Source of the DNA: CAZJKO01 sp964546995
GTDB taxonomy: Bacteria > Bacillota_I > Bacilli_A > RF39 > UBA660
Direction: 5' to 3'
DNA length: 34,271 nucleotides
Assembly (NCBI GenBank): GCA_964546995.1
Contig: CAZJKO010000006.1
Location: 1 to 34,271, forward strand
The notes under the pieces were generated by a model. The model had not been told where the DNA came from and ran no database searches. It was given only the letters and a program-made list of their open reading frames with translations. The translations under genes were made by a program, and so were the position numbers. Shown here one piece after another: positions 1 to 7,063 of the stretch (positions are counted from its first letter, which is position 1; each line of letters begins with the position of its first letter).

Positions 1-25
1 AGAAAAGGTCTCTTTTCTTTTTTTT
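1..25 (+). terminator. Intrinsic terminator of the gene left of the window
   Basis: A 7-bp stem (AGAAAAG at 1-7 with CTTTTCT at 12-18, loop GTCT) runs into a T tract at 18-25. The stem may extend left of the window. It separates nusB from whatever gene precedes it. Confidence 0.6.
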
Positions 26-57
26 ATCGATATGCTAAAATGAATAGAGGTGATCAT

Positions 58-465
58 ATGAAAAATCGTAGTTTTCTTCGTGAAATCGTAATGAAAGTGC
101 TATATCAAATGTATATTTTAGAAGATGCCAAGCTACCTGTCGACATCGATGAACTACTAAAAGAACAACTAGAAATGGAAAATGAATTTGCAAGTTCGCT
201 CGTAAAAGGAATTAAAGAAAAACAAGAAGAACTAATAAATTTAGCAGATACCTACATGAAAGATTGGAAGTTAAATCGGTTAAACAAAGTCGATAAAGCT
301 ATTTTTTCATTAGGAATTTACGAACTTCTATATACCGACACACCATCGATTGTCGCCATCAATGAAGCCCTCGAACTTTCGAAAAAATATAGTGATGAAA
401 AAGTAACCAAAATGTTAAATGGAGTTTTAGATAGCATCTACCACAACGAGGATCATCATGCCTGA
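58..465 (+). CDS. nusB: Transcription antitermination factor NusB
   Basis: NusB is a small all-helical RNA-binding protein that joins NusE (S10) on boxA RNA to support antitermination, chiefly of rRNA operons. The protein is 135 aa, normal for the family. The diagnostic C-terminal half is present: W at the start of the WKLNRLNKVDKAIFSLGIYE block, then SIVAINEALELSKKYSDEKV and the terminal NGVLDSI. I start at the ATG at 58 because AGAGGTGAT at 46-54 is a good ribosome binding site for it; an in-frame ATG at 40 lies upstream of that site and has none. A TGCTAAAAT extended -10-like box (33-41) lies just upstream but has no clear -35. It overlaps xseA by 8 nt, so nusB-xseA-xseB form one unit, as near nusB in Bacillus. 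Confidence 0.95.
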   Translation: MKNRSFLREIVMKVLYQMYILEDAKLPVDIDELLKEQLEMENEFASSLVKGIKEKQEELINLADTYMKDWKLNRLNKVDKAIFSLGIYELLYTDTPSIVAINEALELSKKYSDEKVTKMLNGVLDSIYHNEDHHA

Positions 466-1720
466 TAAGTATTTAACGGTTACACAACTGACCAAATACA
501 TAAAATATAAAATCGATTCCGATCAAAACTTAAATGAAGTCTTTTTAAAAGGCGAAATTTCTAATTTTAAGGCTCATACGAGAGGTCACTACTATTTTAC
601 CATCAAAGATGAAAACGCAAGAATAAACGCCATTATGTTTCAAACCAATACCAAAAAACTAAAATTCTTACCGCAAGATGGTATGAAAGTCATGGTCACG
701 GGAAAAATAAGTGTATATGAAGCGACAGGTGGATATCAAATTTATGTTAACGATCTTCTAGAAGATGGAATAGGAAACCTTTACGTTGCCTACGAACAAT
801 TAAAGAAAAAATTAGAACAAGAAGGATTGTTCGATCCAAGCAAGAAAAAAAAGATTCCCAAAATTCCAACGACAGTAGGAATCATCACGGCCCCAACGGG
901 AGCTGCCATCAAAGATATCTTATCGACGATTAAACGACGCTTTCCTCTGACCAAAACCATTCTCTTTCCCAGTTTGGTTCAAGGAATGGAAGCAAGTAAA
1001 GATATCGTAAGAAACATCAAACGAGCAAGAGAGTTCGATCTCGATGTTCTAATCATCGGTCGTGGTGGTGGAAGTATCGAAGATATGTGGTGTTTTAACG
1101 ACGAAGAAGTCGCCCGTACCATCTACGAAACAGACATTCCCATCATCAGTGCCGTAGGTCACGAAATCGACTACACCATTAGCGATTTTGTCGCCGATCT
1201 AAGAGCCCCAACGCCAACAGGAGCCGCTGAAATGGCTGTCCCCAATAAAAGTGATGTCATAAATCAATTAAATCAATTAAAAATCCGATTGAACAAAGTC
1301 TTATCTCATCAATTAGAAGTAGCACAAAAAACATTAACTCAACTAACCACACGCTACATCTTAAAAAATCCTATGAGCATCTACGAAGTAAAAGAAGAAA
1401 TGTTCTCACACTTAATCGAACGTTTAAAAATAGGAACCAAACGATCTTTAGAAAAAAATCGCGAAAAGTACGAAAGACTAAAGACACACTATTTATTAGA
1501 AAACCCTACGTTATTATACGATGCCAAAAAACAAAAATTTTTAAAACAACTAGCTAAACTAGAAACCCTAAATCCTCTCTTAACCATCAAAAGAGGTTAT
1601 GCTATTTTACGAAAAGAAACCAAAGTAATATCGCATAAAAACGAAGTACAAATAGGAGAAAAATTACAAATAGAACTACAAGATGGCACCATTGATTGCC
1701 AAGTAGTAGAAGGAGAATAA
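458..1720 (+). CDS. xseA: Exodeoxyribonuclease VII large subunit
   Basis: This is the catalytic subunit of exonuclease VII, which degrades single-stranded DNA into short oligonucleotides in repair. The protein is 420 aa, close to family length. The N-terminal ~100 residues form the OB-fold DNA-binding domain (LKGEISNFKAHTRGHYYFTI). The catalytic domain shows the family blocks VGIITAPTGAAIKDIL, IIGRGGGSIEDMWCFNDE and SAVGHEIDYTISDFVADLRA followed by PTPTGAAEMAVP. Two long coiled-coil stretches follow, as expected for the stalk region. The start at 458 overlaps the nusB end and has GAGGAT upstream. xseB follows after one base. Confidence 0.97.
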   Translation: MPDKYLTVTQLTKYIKYKIDSDQNLNEVFLKGEISNFKAHTRGHYYFTIKDENARINAIMFQTNTKKLKFLPQDGMKVMVTGKISVYEATGGYQIYVNDLLEDGIGNLYVAYEQLKKKLEQEGLFDPSKKKKIPKIPTTVGIITAPTGAAIKDILSTIKRRFPLTKTILFPSLVQGMEASKDIVRNIKRAREFDLDVLIIGRGGGSIEDMWCFNDEEVARTIYETDIPIISAVGHEIDYTISDFVADLRAPTPTGAAEMAVPNKSDVINQLNQLKIRLNKVLSHQLEVAQKTLTQLTTRYILKNPMSIYEVKEEMFSHLIERLKIGTKRSLEKNREKYERLKTHYLLENPTLLYDAKKQKFLKQLAKLETLNPLLTIKRGYAILRKETKVISHKNEVQIGEKLQIELQDGTIDCQVVEGE

Positions 1721-1721
1721 T

Positions 1722-1943
1722 ATGGCCAAAGAACTAACTTTTGAAGAAAACCTAGAACAATTAGAAACGATTGTTAAAGAACTAGAAAACGGAGAAGTTC
1801 CACTAGATGAAGCAATCGATCAATTTCAAAAAGCAATGAAACTAGCAAAAAAATGTGACGAAAAACTAAAAAATGCCGAAAATGCCGTCAACCAAATCTT
1901 AAAAGAAGATGGATCGTTAGAACCTTTTGAAATAGAAGAATAA
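1722..1943 (+). CDS. xseB: Exodeoxyribonuclease VII small subunit
   Basis: The 73-aa protein is the helical-hairpin small subunit that binds the XseA stalk. It has the family signature FEENLEQLETIVKELENGEV near the N-terminus, then PLDEAIDQFQKAMKLAKKC. The start lies 1 nt after the xseA stop, with AAGGAG inside the xseA end as the ribosome binding site. The last codons form the left arm of the following terminator. Confidence 0.95.
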   Translation: MAKELTFEENLEQLETIVKELENGEVPLDEAIDQFQKAMKLAKKCDEKLKNAENAVNQILKEDGSLEPFEIEE

Positions 1944-1958
1944 TCTATTTCTTTTTTT
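1929..1958 (+). terminator. Intrinsic terminator after xseB
   Basis: GAAATAG (1929-1935) pairs with CTATTTC (1945-1951) around a 9-nt loop and is followed by seven T. It overlaps the xseB stop. It would separate nusB-xseAB from spoIVB. Confidence 0.6.
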
Positions 1959-2039
1959 CTATCCTTTTATTGGTATAAATATTTCATATAGGATCTACCA
2001 TACTACTAATGTAGTCTGATTTTAAAAGGAGATGAGTTC

Positions 2040-3023
2040 ATGAATTTTAAAAACAAGCTACTATCTATTTTTTCATTTCTTCTTCTTATCATGCCACTAA
2101 ATGCCTTCGCTTATTCAAAAGAAGTCATTCCTGGAGGAGATAATATTGGTATCGAATTACATTCAAAGGGAGTATTAATCGTCGGCTTTTATAAAGTAGA
2201 CGAACACTTCATTGGCAAAGACGCAGGATTCGAAATTGGAGACCGTATTATCAAAATTAACAACCAAGAAGTCCATTCCATTTCAGAAATGGTTGACGCG
2301 ATTCAAGAAAAATCATCAAGTGCATTAGAAGTAACATTTATTCGTGCCAACAAAGAGTATAAACTAAATCTTACTGTCCACTTAGATGAAAACAACATCT
2401 ATAAAACAGGCCTTTACGTAAAAGACAAAATAAATGGAATCGGGACTCTGACTTACATCGATCCCAATACCAAAATTTATGGTGCTTTAGGTCATGAAAT
2501 CTTAGAAAAAACATCGATGCAAAAATTCGAAATTCAAGATGGAAAAATCGTAAAATCAGAAGTGACAGGAATCGATAAAAGCGAACGAGGAACCCCAGGT
2601 GAAAAAAATGCCCGTTACTATAGTGATCAAATTTTAGGAACCATTCACGAAAACGAACAGTCGGGAATTTTCGGCACATATCAAGGATCACTAGAGAATA
2701 AAGAAACCGTAAAAGTCGCGTCCATTGACGAAATAAAGACGGGTAAAGCGATTATTAGAACCGTTATCGATGGAACCAATGTCAAAGAATTCACCATCAA
2801 CATCTTAAGAATTGATAAAAAAAGCGAAACCAAAAACATCTTATTTGAAATCACAGACTCACGTCTTTTAGAGGAAACAGGTGGTGTTGTCCAAGGAATG
2901 AGCGGTAGCCCGATACTACAAGATAACAAACTAATCGGTGCGGTTACGCATGTTATTGTAAACGATAGTAAAAAAGGGTATGGTATCTTTATTACAACTA
3001 TGTTAGAAGAAGGAGAAGATTAA
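2040..3023 (+). CDS. spoIVB: SpoIVB-type PDZ serine peptidase (S55)
   Basis: In Bacillus, SpoIVB is made in the forespore, crosses the inner forespore membrane and cleaves SpoIVFA, allowing SpoIVFB to activate SigK. This 327-aa copy has an N-terminal signal/membrane segment (residues ~6-24), a PDZ domain (~35-115: GFEIGDRIIKINNQEV) and the S55 peptidase domain. The catalytic residues can be aligned with those of B. subtilis: His152 in YGALGHEI, Asp273 in ITDSRLL and Ser288 in GGVVQGMSGSPI; the spacing between them is nearly the same. It is about 100 residues shorter than the Bacillus protein, mostly in the N-terminal half. The ribosome binding site is AAGGAGATG. CATACTA at 1999-2005 resembles a forespore-sigma -10, but I see no matching -35. 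In Bacillus the gene sits beside spo0A and recN; here a phosphoesterase follows. Confidence 0.9.
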   Translation: MNFKNKLLSIFSFLLLIMPLNAFAYSKEVIPGGDNIGIELHSKGVLIVGFYKVDEHFIGKDAGFEIGDRIIKINNQEVHSISEMVDAIQEKSSSALEVTFIRANKEYKLNLTVHLDENNIYKTGLYVKDKINGIGTLTYIDPNTKIYGALGHEILEKTSMQKFEIQDGKIVKSEVTGIDKSERGTPGEKNARYYSDQILGTIHENEQSGIFGTYQGSLENKETVKVASIDEIKTGKAIIRTVIDGTNVKEFTINILRIDKKSETKNILFEITDSRLLEETGGVVQGMSGSPILQDNKLIGAVTHVIVNDSKKGYGIFITTMLEEGED

Positions 3024-3045
3024 GAGACAATTTGTCTCTTTTTTC
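3023..3045 (+). terminator. Intrinsic terminator after spoIVB
   Basis: AGAGAC (3023-3028) pairs with GTCTCT (3034-3039) around a 5-nt loop, then T6. It starts at the last base of the spoIVB stop. Confidence 0.8.
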
Positions 3046-3073
3046 TTGCAAAAAGAAAATTTGTGATTATAAT
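3046..3073 (+). promoter_or_regulatory. Vegetative promoter of the metallophosphoesterase gene
   Basis: TTGCAA (3046-3051), 16-bp spacer, TATAAT (3068-3073), with a TG ahead of the -10. The predicted start point is ~10 nt from the ribosome binding site. Confidence 0.7.
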
Positions 3074-3096
3074 AAAAAAACAGGGGAGTTATGGTT

Positions 3097-4005
3097 ATGG
3101 AAAACAGAAAAAAAGACATTTTAGAAATGCTCAAAAAAGATACATCTTTAGAAATGATGATGGAAACATTAGCGCTTTCTCATGAAGAGTTATGGCAGTT
3201 ATTGATGGATTTAAAGAAAGATGGCTACCAACTTCAAAGAAAGCACGATACAAGAGGAATGACTTATAAATTAAATCGCGAAGTCCACTTAGGAGAAAAT
3301 CAACCACTTACGCTTTATCATAAAAAAGATCACTTGCGTTTTTTAGTTTTATCGGACTTACACATCGGTTCCAAAGACTACAGTAAAAACTTAGTCAAAG
3401 AAACCATAAACTACGCTAAAGAACAAGGAATAGAACATACCATTATTACAGGTGATTTCATCGATGGGGTATACAAAGAGAATAAAGATTCTCCCTTTGC
3501 CTCGGTCAAAGATCAAATATCTCTTGCCAAAGAAATCTATCCCTATGAAAGAACCATGCATAACTATATCTTATTAGGAAACCATGATTATCATTCTGTC
3601 AAAAGTGAAGGATACGATATAAAAGATTTCTTAGAAAGAGAACGTAGCGACTTTACCATCTTAGGATATCGTCTCAATTACTTAATCGTTAAAAATGTAA
3701 AAATTGCCTTATTTCATCCGTTTATAAAAGAAGATATCAAAGATTTTTGCGCAATCAAAAAACAAAGCGATATCATTTTACAAGGACATTCCCATCACTT
3801 TAAAATAGAATCGAACCATTCGCCAACTCACATCTATACCCCAGCGCTAATGAAAGGTTCTCATAAAACATCAACCATAGGAGCCTTAATTTTAGACTTA
3901 TTTTGGAATCACTATGACTTCGACACTTGGCAAATGGAATACTTAAACTTTCCGACAGGAAAATGGAGTGACCGTGAAACATCGATAATAAAAATGAAAA
4001 AATAA
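3097..4005 (+). CDS. Calcineurin-like metallophosphoesterase with N-terminal helical/HTH-like region
   Basis: The protein (302 aa from this start) has all metallophosphoesterase motifs in order: SDLH (D87, H89), GDFIDG (119-124), GNHD (161-164), an isolated His near 207 (LFHP) and GHSHH (230-234). It should be a two-metal phosphoesterase; the substrate cannot be told. Residues ~1-60 (DILEMLKKDTSLEMMMETLA onward) look like a small helix-turn-helix fold, an unusual addition that suggests nucleic-acid or protein binding. I prefer the ATG at 3097 because AGGGGAG at 3082-3088 is 8 nt upstream of it; an ATG at 3091 would be only 2 nt away. The gene lies between two terminators with its own promoter, or shares read-through with the small gene downstream. 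Confidence 0.85.
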   Translation: MENRKKDILEMLKKDTSLEMMMETLALSHEELWQLLMDLKKDGYQLQRKHDTRGMTYKLNREVHLGENQPLTLYHKKDHLRFLVLSDLHIGSKDYSKNLVKETINYAKEQGIEHTIITGDFIDGVYKENKDSPFASVKDQISLAKEIYPYERTMHNYILLGNHDYHSVKSEGYDIKDFLERERSDFTILGYRLNYLIVKNVKIALFHPFIKEDIKDFCAIKKQSDIILQGHSHHFKIESNHSPTHIYTPALMKGSHKTSTIGALILDLFWNHYDFDTWQMEYLNFPTGKWSDRETSIIKMKK

Positions 4006-4070
4006 TAGACCCCATTTACAAGACATCAAAAATATGATAAATTGGTAATCATAGGAAGGATGTGTAAAAC

Positions 4071-4430
4071 ATGGATGAAGAAGTCAAACAAGAAGTAGTA
4101 GAAGAACCAAAAATAGAAGAAGTAGAAGGAAAACAAGAAGAACCAAAAAAAGAAAAGAAAAAGAAAAAAGGAATCGTTGGGATCATTGTTTCCATTATCT
4201 TATGGATTGCGGTTTTACTTGTTCTAATTAGTGTCGTTTTAGGACTAATCAACTTTAATCGTATCAGCAAAGAGGAAGAACCAATTGCTGTCTTAGATAC
4301 GAGAAAAATCGAAGAAGAAGACCGTCATGTAACCATCTACGATTTTGGTATCTATCGTATTGAAAAACAAGAATCAGCTAAGAATACGACCATTTCTTTA
4401 AAACCTTGGTTTATGAGCGAAAACAAATAA
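4071..4430 (+). CDS. Single-pass membrane protein of unknown function
   Basis: I do not recognise this 119-aa protein. Residues 1-34 are highly charged, Glu-rich then Lys-rich (EEPKKEKKKKKG). One long hydrophobic helix (~36-62, GIVGIIVSIILWIAVLLVLI onward) follows. A ~55-residue C-terminal tail would be extracytoplasmic by the positive-inside rule. The ribosome binding site is GGAAGGA, about 10 nt before the ATG. A terminator follows directly. It sits between a phosphoesterase and mscL, ahead of the OLE RNA locus. Confidence 0.75.
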   Translation: MDEEVKQEVVEEPKIEEVEGKQEEPKKEKKKKKGIVGIIVSIILWIAVLLVLISVVLGLINFNRISKEEEPIAVLDTRKIEEEDRHVTIYDFGIYRIEKQESAKNTTISLKPWFMSENK

Positions 4431-4454
4431 AGTGATTCAATCACTTTTTCTTTT
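4429..4454 (+). terminator. Intrinsic terminator before mscL
   Basis: AAAGTGAT (4429-4436) pairs with ATCACTTT (4440-4447) around a TCA loop, then a T-rich tail to 4454. The stem begins at the stop codon of the 119-aa gene. Confidence 0.8.
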
Positions 4455-4466
4455 AGGAGGGATAAT

Positions 4467-4931
4467 ATGGAAAAAGAAAAGAAAAAGAAAATCGAAAAAG
4501 AGTGGGGGGAATTCAAAAAGTTTTTAATGCGCGGTAACGTCCTAGATTTAGCTGTCGGTGTCATTGTCGGAGGTGCCTTTGGCAAAATTGTCTCATCGCT
4601 AGTAAACGATATTCTAATGCCCCTAATCGGAATTCTCTTAGGAGGATTAGACTTTAGCAACTTAACCATCAAAATTAACGATGCTACCATACAGTATGGA
4701 ACCTTTATCCAAAACATCATCGACTTTTTAATCATTGCCGTATGTGTCTATGTCATTGTAAGAATTGTCAATAGTCTTACATCGAAAAAAGAAGAAAAGA
4801 AAGAAGAACCAAAACAAAAAAGTGAAGAAGTCATCGTCTTAGAAGAAATTAGGAATTTATTAAAAGAAGAAAAAAAAAGACGTAAAGCAACCGAAAAAAA
4901 GGACAAAAAAGAAAGAGAATGCATAAAATAG
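4467..4931 (+). CDS. mscL: Large-conductance mechanosensitive channel MscL
   Basis: MscL is a homopentameric inner-membrane channel that opens under high membrane tension to release solutes on osmotic downshock. The 154-aa protein carries the pore helix signature RGNVLDLAVGVIVGGAFGKI, then VSSLVNDILMPLIG, a periplasmic-loop segment (~55-75) and TM2 (IIDFLIIAVCVYVIVRIVN). The C-terminal bundle helix (VLEEIRNLLKEE) is extended by a very Lys/Glu-rich tail. The ribosome binding site is AGGAGG at 4455-4460. No terminator separates its end from the OLE RNA promoter that starts 13 nt later. Confidence 0.95.
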   Translation: MEKEKKKKIEKEWGEFKKFLMRGNVLDLAVGVIVGGAFGKIVSSLVNDILMPLIGILLGGLDFSNLTIKINDATIQYGTFIQNIIDFLIIAVCVYVIVRIVNSLTSKKEEKKEEPKQKSEEVIVLEEIRNLLKEEKKRRKATEKKDKKERECIK

Positions 4932-4943
4932 AACAGAGTAAAG

Positions 4944-4972
4944 TTGACAAATTCATGAATTTATGTTAAAAT
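4944..4972 (+). promoter_or_regulatory. Strong vegetative promoter of the OLE RNA
   Basis: A consensus TTGACA (4944-4949), a 17-bp spacer and TAAAAT (4967-4972) preceded by TGT (extended -10). The predicted transcription start is ~4979, exactly where the structured RNA begins. This is the best vegetative promoter in the window. Confidence 0.85.
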
Positions 4973-4978
4973 GTTACT

Positions 4979-5562
4979 CATAAATGAAATGGCACATTAT
5001 TCTAGTCAATTCATTTTATTAGGAAGACGGGGCTAAAAATCCGTTAAAGAGCATATCTGTGAAGCATTTGGTGCTTGCTTTTTACGCCCAGTAAGGGGTG
5101 AGTGCTGAGTGAAAGAACGTTGGGCGCTTATAATGGCATATAATCACGACCCAGCGTTCGTGGAGACCTATTCTTGTGGTTAACATAACGATTAACTACG
5201 ACTTAGGATTAAACCTACTATGTGGTTAACGCTACGAGTAGTGTAGCTTGTCTTGAGTGAAGATCCGGGGATTCCTGTTTGCTAAAAAATGTTCCTAGCT
5301 AAAACATTTTTAGAACGATGCAGGATGAAACGATCTTTGCAAAAGAGAATTACTAATAAAAGATTGTTGAGGAAATCTCCTAGAATGTCGATTAAAATAG
5401 GATTGCAGTGCGTACTAAGTGGCAATCAAGTCTTGTATTCGGTGACGATACAATTACTTCCTGAAAAGGGAACTGCTTATTTGGTAACGAATAAGTGGAA
5501 GTAAGGGAAATCCTACTTGACCTCATGACGCAAGGTTTACTATTTTAAGAGCCATTTTTTTT
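4979..5562 (+). ncRNA. ole: OLE (ornate large extremophilic) RNA
   Basis: This ~585-nt stretch has no credible gene but is full of stems. The ends pair (AAATGGC 4987-4993 with GCCATTT 5551-5557). Internal stems include AACGTTGGG 5116-5124 with CCCAGCGTT 5150-5158 (one G-U), 5282-5293 with 5303-5313 (11 bp, one bulge), TTGTAT 5433-5438 with ATACAA 5448-5453, CTTATT 5476-5481 with AATAAG 5490-5495, and an outer ACTTCC 5456-5461 with GGAAGT 5497-5502. It is richer in G than the neighbouring genes. OLE RNA is known as a ~600-nt RNA that sits beside the gene for its membrane partner OapA, near nusB/xseAB/spoIVB genes; all of these neighbours are here in the right arrangement. Size and location fit. 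I could not align it with the family consensus, so identification rests mainly on context plus structure. OLE is a membrane-associated ribonucleoprotein linked to stress responses (cold, alcohol, Mg2+) in Halalkalibacterium. Confidence 0.85.
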
Positions 5563-5591
5563 AGGTTAAAAATAGAATAAAAGGATGAAAT

Positions 5592-6194
5592 ATGAAAAAA
5601 GAAGAACGAAAAGAAATCGAACAGTTTAAAAAAGAAAACAAAAAACAAGAAAAGAAAAAGAAAAACAAAGCAAACTATCGTTGGGTTCTTACGATCACCA
5701 TTGTCGCTTTTCTAGTATCCTTCCTCTTTTCTTTAATCAGCGAATATGTCTTACCAAGCGCCTCATTAACTCTTGGTATAATCATCGTATTCTTATTCAT
5801 TGGCTTAGGTATCCTCTTCGATATGATAGGGGTTGCGGTAACAAGTGCCGAAGAAATACCTTTTCACTCCATGAGTGCCAAAAAAGTAAGAGGGGCCAAT
5901 GTTGCCGTAACCTTCAAACGAAATGCAGACAAAGTAGGATCGTTTTGTAATGACGTCATAGGAGACATCTGTGGCGTTATCTCAGGATCATTAAGTGTCT
6001 TAATCGCATCAAACATTGCAAAATCATTAGCACTAGATCCCGTTATAACCTCATTAATCGTAACAGCAACAATTGCAGCACTCACCATAGGAGGAAAAGC
6101 CTTAGGAAAAAATATTGCCATAAAAAAAAGCAATATCATTTTATATTACTTTGCAAAGAGCATCTCCTTTGTCTATCATCCAAAGAAAAAATAA
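5592..6194 (+). CDS. oapA: OLE-associated membrane protein OapA
   Basis: OapA binds OLE RNA and anchors it at the cell membrane as a multimer. The 200-aa protein begins with ~27 very basic residues, suited to RNA contact, followed by four hydrophobic helices (~30-52, 58-84, 122-145, 150-172). Between helices 2 and 3 lies the stretch I associate with this family: FDMIGVAVTSAEEIPFHSMS, KKVRGAN and RNADKVGSFCNDVIGDICG. Asp77, the Ser-Ala-Glu-Glu at 85-88 and the Cys-Asn-Asp at 119-121 are the most family-like residues. The ribosome binding site AAGGATG is 6 nt from the ATG, and the gene starts 30 nt after the RNA, so both should be made from one transcript. A bidirectional terminator follows. 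The family is reported to carry a DUF21 (Mg2+-transporter-like) domain. Confidence 0.85.
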   Translation: MKKEERKEIEQFKKENKKQEKKKKNKANYRWVLTITIVAFLVSFLFSLISEYVLPSASLTLGIIIVFLFIGLGILFDMIGVAVTSAEEIPFHSMSAKKVRGANVAVTFKRNADKVGSFCNDVIGDICGVISGSLSVLIASNIAKSLALDPVITSLIVTATIAALTIGGKALGKNIAIKKSNIILYYFAKSISFVYHPKKK

Positions 6195-6221
6195 AGCGCA
6201 TGACTCCATGTGCTTTTTTTC
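6195..6221. terminator. Bidirectional terminator between oapA and the 29-aa ORF
   Basis: AGCGCATG (6195-6202) pairs with CATGTGCT (6207-6214, one G-U) and is followed by T7 on the plus strand. On the minus strand the same stem is followed by TTATTTTTT, so it can end both converging transcripts. Confidence 0.85.
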
Positions 6222-6310
6222 TAGATAAAAAACAAACTAGCAATAAAAGATGCGACCATGACTAACACCAATATAAAAGAGACAATCTTAATTACTTTTT
6301 GATTCATCAT
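6221..6310 (-). CDS. 29-aa single-helix membrane peptide
   Basis: The ORF encodes MMNQKVIKIVSFILVLVMVA followed by SFIASLFFI: a short basic N-terminus and one transmembrane helix. It has a ribosome binding site (GAGGTGG, 2-5 nt before the two tandem ATGs), its own promoter (6326-6354) and a shared terminator, so it looks like a real gene and not a chance ORF. Size and layout resemble small single-pass proteins such as the DUF4044 group, but I cannot assign a family. Confidence 0.6.
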   Translation of the reverse strand: MMNQKVIKIVSFILVLVMVASFIASLFFI

Positions 6311-6325
6311 TTCCACCTCGTACCA

Positions 6326-6354
6326 ATTATATCGTAAAGAGCGAAAAAAGTAAA
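6326..6354 (-). promoter_or_regulatory. Promoter of the 29-aa membrane peptide gene
   Basis: On the minus strand: TTTACT (6349-6354), 17-bp spacer, TATAAT (6326-6331). The leader would be only ~10 nt. Confidence 0.6.
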
Positions 6355-6409
6355 ATAAAAAGTGGTATCAAGCACAAATAACTTTCGTATGATGTAATGG
6401 GTGAAAAAA

Positions 6410-7039
6410 ATGAATAAAACAATGACCAAAGCAAAAGAATCACTACTAAACCAAAAAAAAAGATATCTCTTTCTCCTTATTTTAACAATCGTAGGGATCA
6501 TAGCAGGAATTATTTTTACCACCATTCTATCTGAAATAGATAAAAATTTAGTGAAAGAACAACTAGCTAGTTTCTTTAATCAAATCAAAACAGGAAACAT
6601 TCATTATACCAAAGGACTAATAAACAGCATCACATCAAACATCTTATACTGTGTTGGCATTTGGCTATTAGGAATCTCTCTAATCGGTCTTCCCATTATC
6701 CTGTTTCTTCATTTCATGAAAGGATTTACAGTAGGATTCATTATCGGAAGTATCATCGCAAATTACCACTTATTAGGCCTGATCGGAATCGTAACCTATC
6801 TCTTTCCTCATCATATATTAAATCTTCTCTTAAGCATCTTTTTAACGTTTTACGCCATAAGTTTTGGAACCAAACTATTTTCCTATCTCTTTTTAAAAAA
6901 AGAAATCAATTTCAAAGGAGCCATGCGTAAATACCTACAAATTTTAATCATAAGTGTAACAGGCTTTTTCCTAAGTTCTCTTTTTGAAATTTATCTTTCC
7001 CCATTTCTAATCAAAGTTTTTACAAATCTCATAAAATAG
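6410..7039 (+). CDS. spoIIM: Stage II sporulation protein M (SpoIIM family)
   Basis: SpoIIM is a polytopic membrane protein of the SpoIIDMP complex that drives septal thinning and engulfment of the forespore. The ~209-aa protein has about five hydrophobic segments (near residues 20-45, 78-105, 108-130, 133-165 and 180-200). The family core is visible: NILYCVGIWLLGISLIGLPI, then FLHFMKGFTVGFIIGSI and FPHHILNLLLSIFLTFYAIS. I use the ATG at 6410 because GGGTGA lies 6 nt upstream; a GTG at 6401 in frame is inside that site. The promoter of mnmA overlaps its 3' end. In Bacillus spoIIM is near fur, xerD and drm; xerD-deoB also occurs a few kb away here. Confidence 0.85.
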   Translation: MNKTMTKAKESLLNQKKRYLFLLILTIVGIIAGIIFTTILSEIDKNLVKEQLASFFNQIKTGNIHYTKGLINSITSNILYCVGIWLLGISLIGLPIILFLHFMKGFTVGFIIGSIIANYHLLGLIGIVTYLFPHHILNLLLSIFLTFYAISFGTKLFSYLFLKKEINFKGAMRKYLQILIISVTGFFLSSLFEIYLSPFLIKVFTNLIK

Positions 7040-7047
7040 CGTATAAT
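7019..7047 (+). promoter_or_regulatory. Promoter of mnmA
   Basis: TTTACA (7019-7024), 17-bp spacer, TATAAT (7042-7047). It lies over the spoIIM stop codon. The predicted start point (~7054) coincides with the ribosome binding site, which rules out the ATG at 7046 as the mnmA start. Confidence 0.75.
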
Positions 7048-7063
7048 GAAATTGGTGATAAAG

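Noticed and set aside
5289..5504. 71-aa plus-strand ORF inside the OLE RNA
   Set aside because: It has no ribosome binding site or family-like features, is very basic, and its bases form the RNA stems; a chance frame.
4979..5562. RNase P RNA, tmRNA or 6S RNA as the identity of the large RNA
   Set aside because: The conserved P4/GAAAGUCC-type core of RNase P, the tag ORF and tRNA-like ends of tmRNA, and the single-bubble rod of 6S are not seen; the oapA neighbour fits OLE.
7046..7063. ATG at 7046 as the mnmA start
   Set aside because: It overlaps the TATAAT of a good promoter; the TTG at 7064 has a ribosome binding site and gives the family N-terminus.
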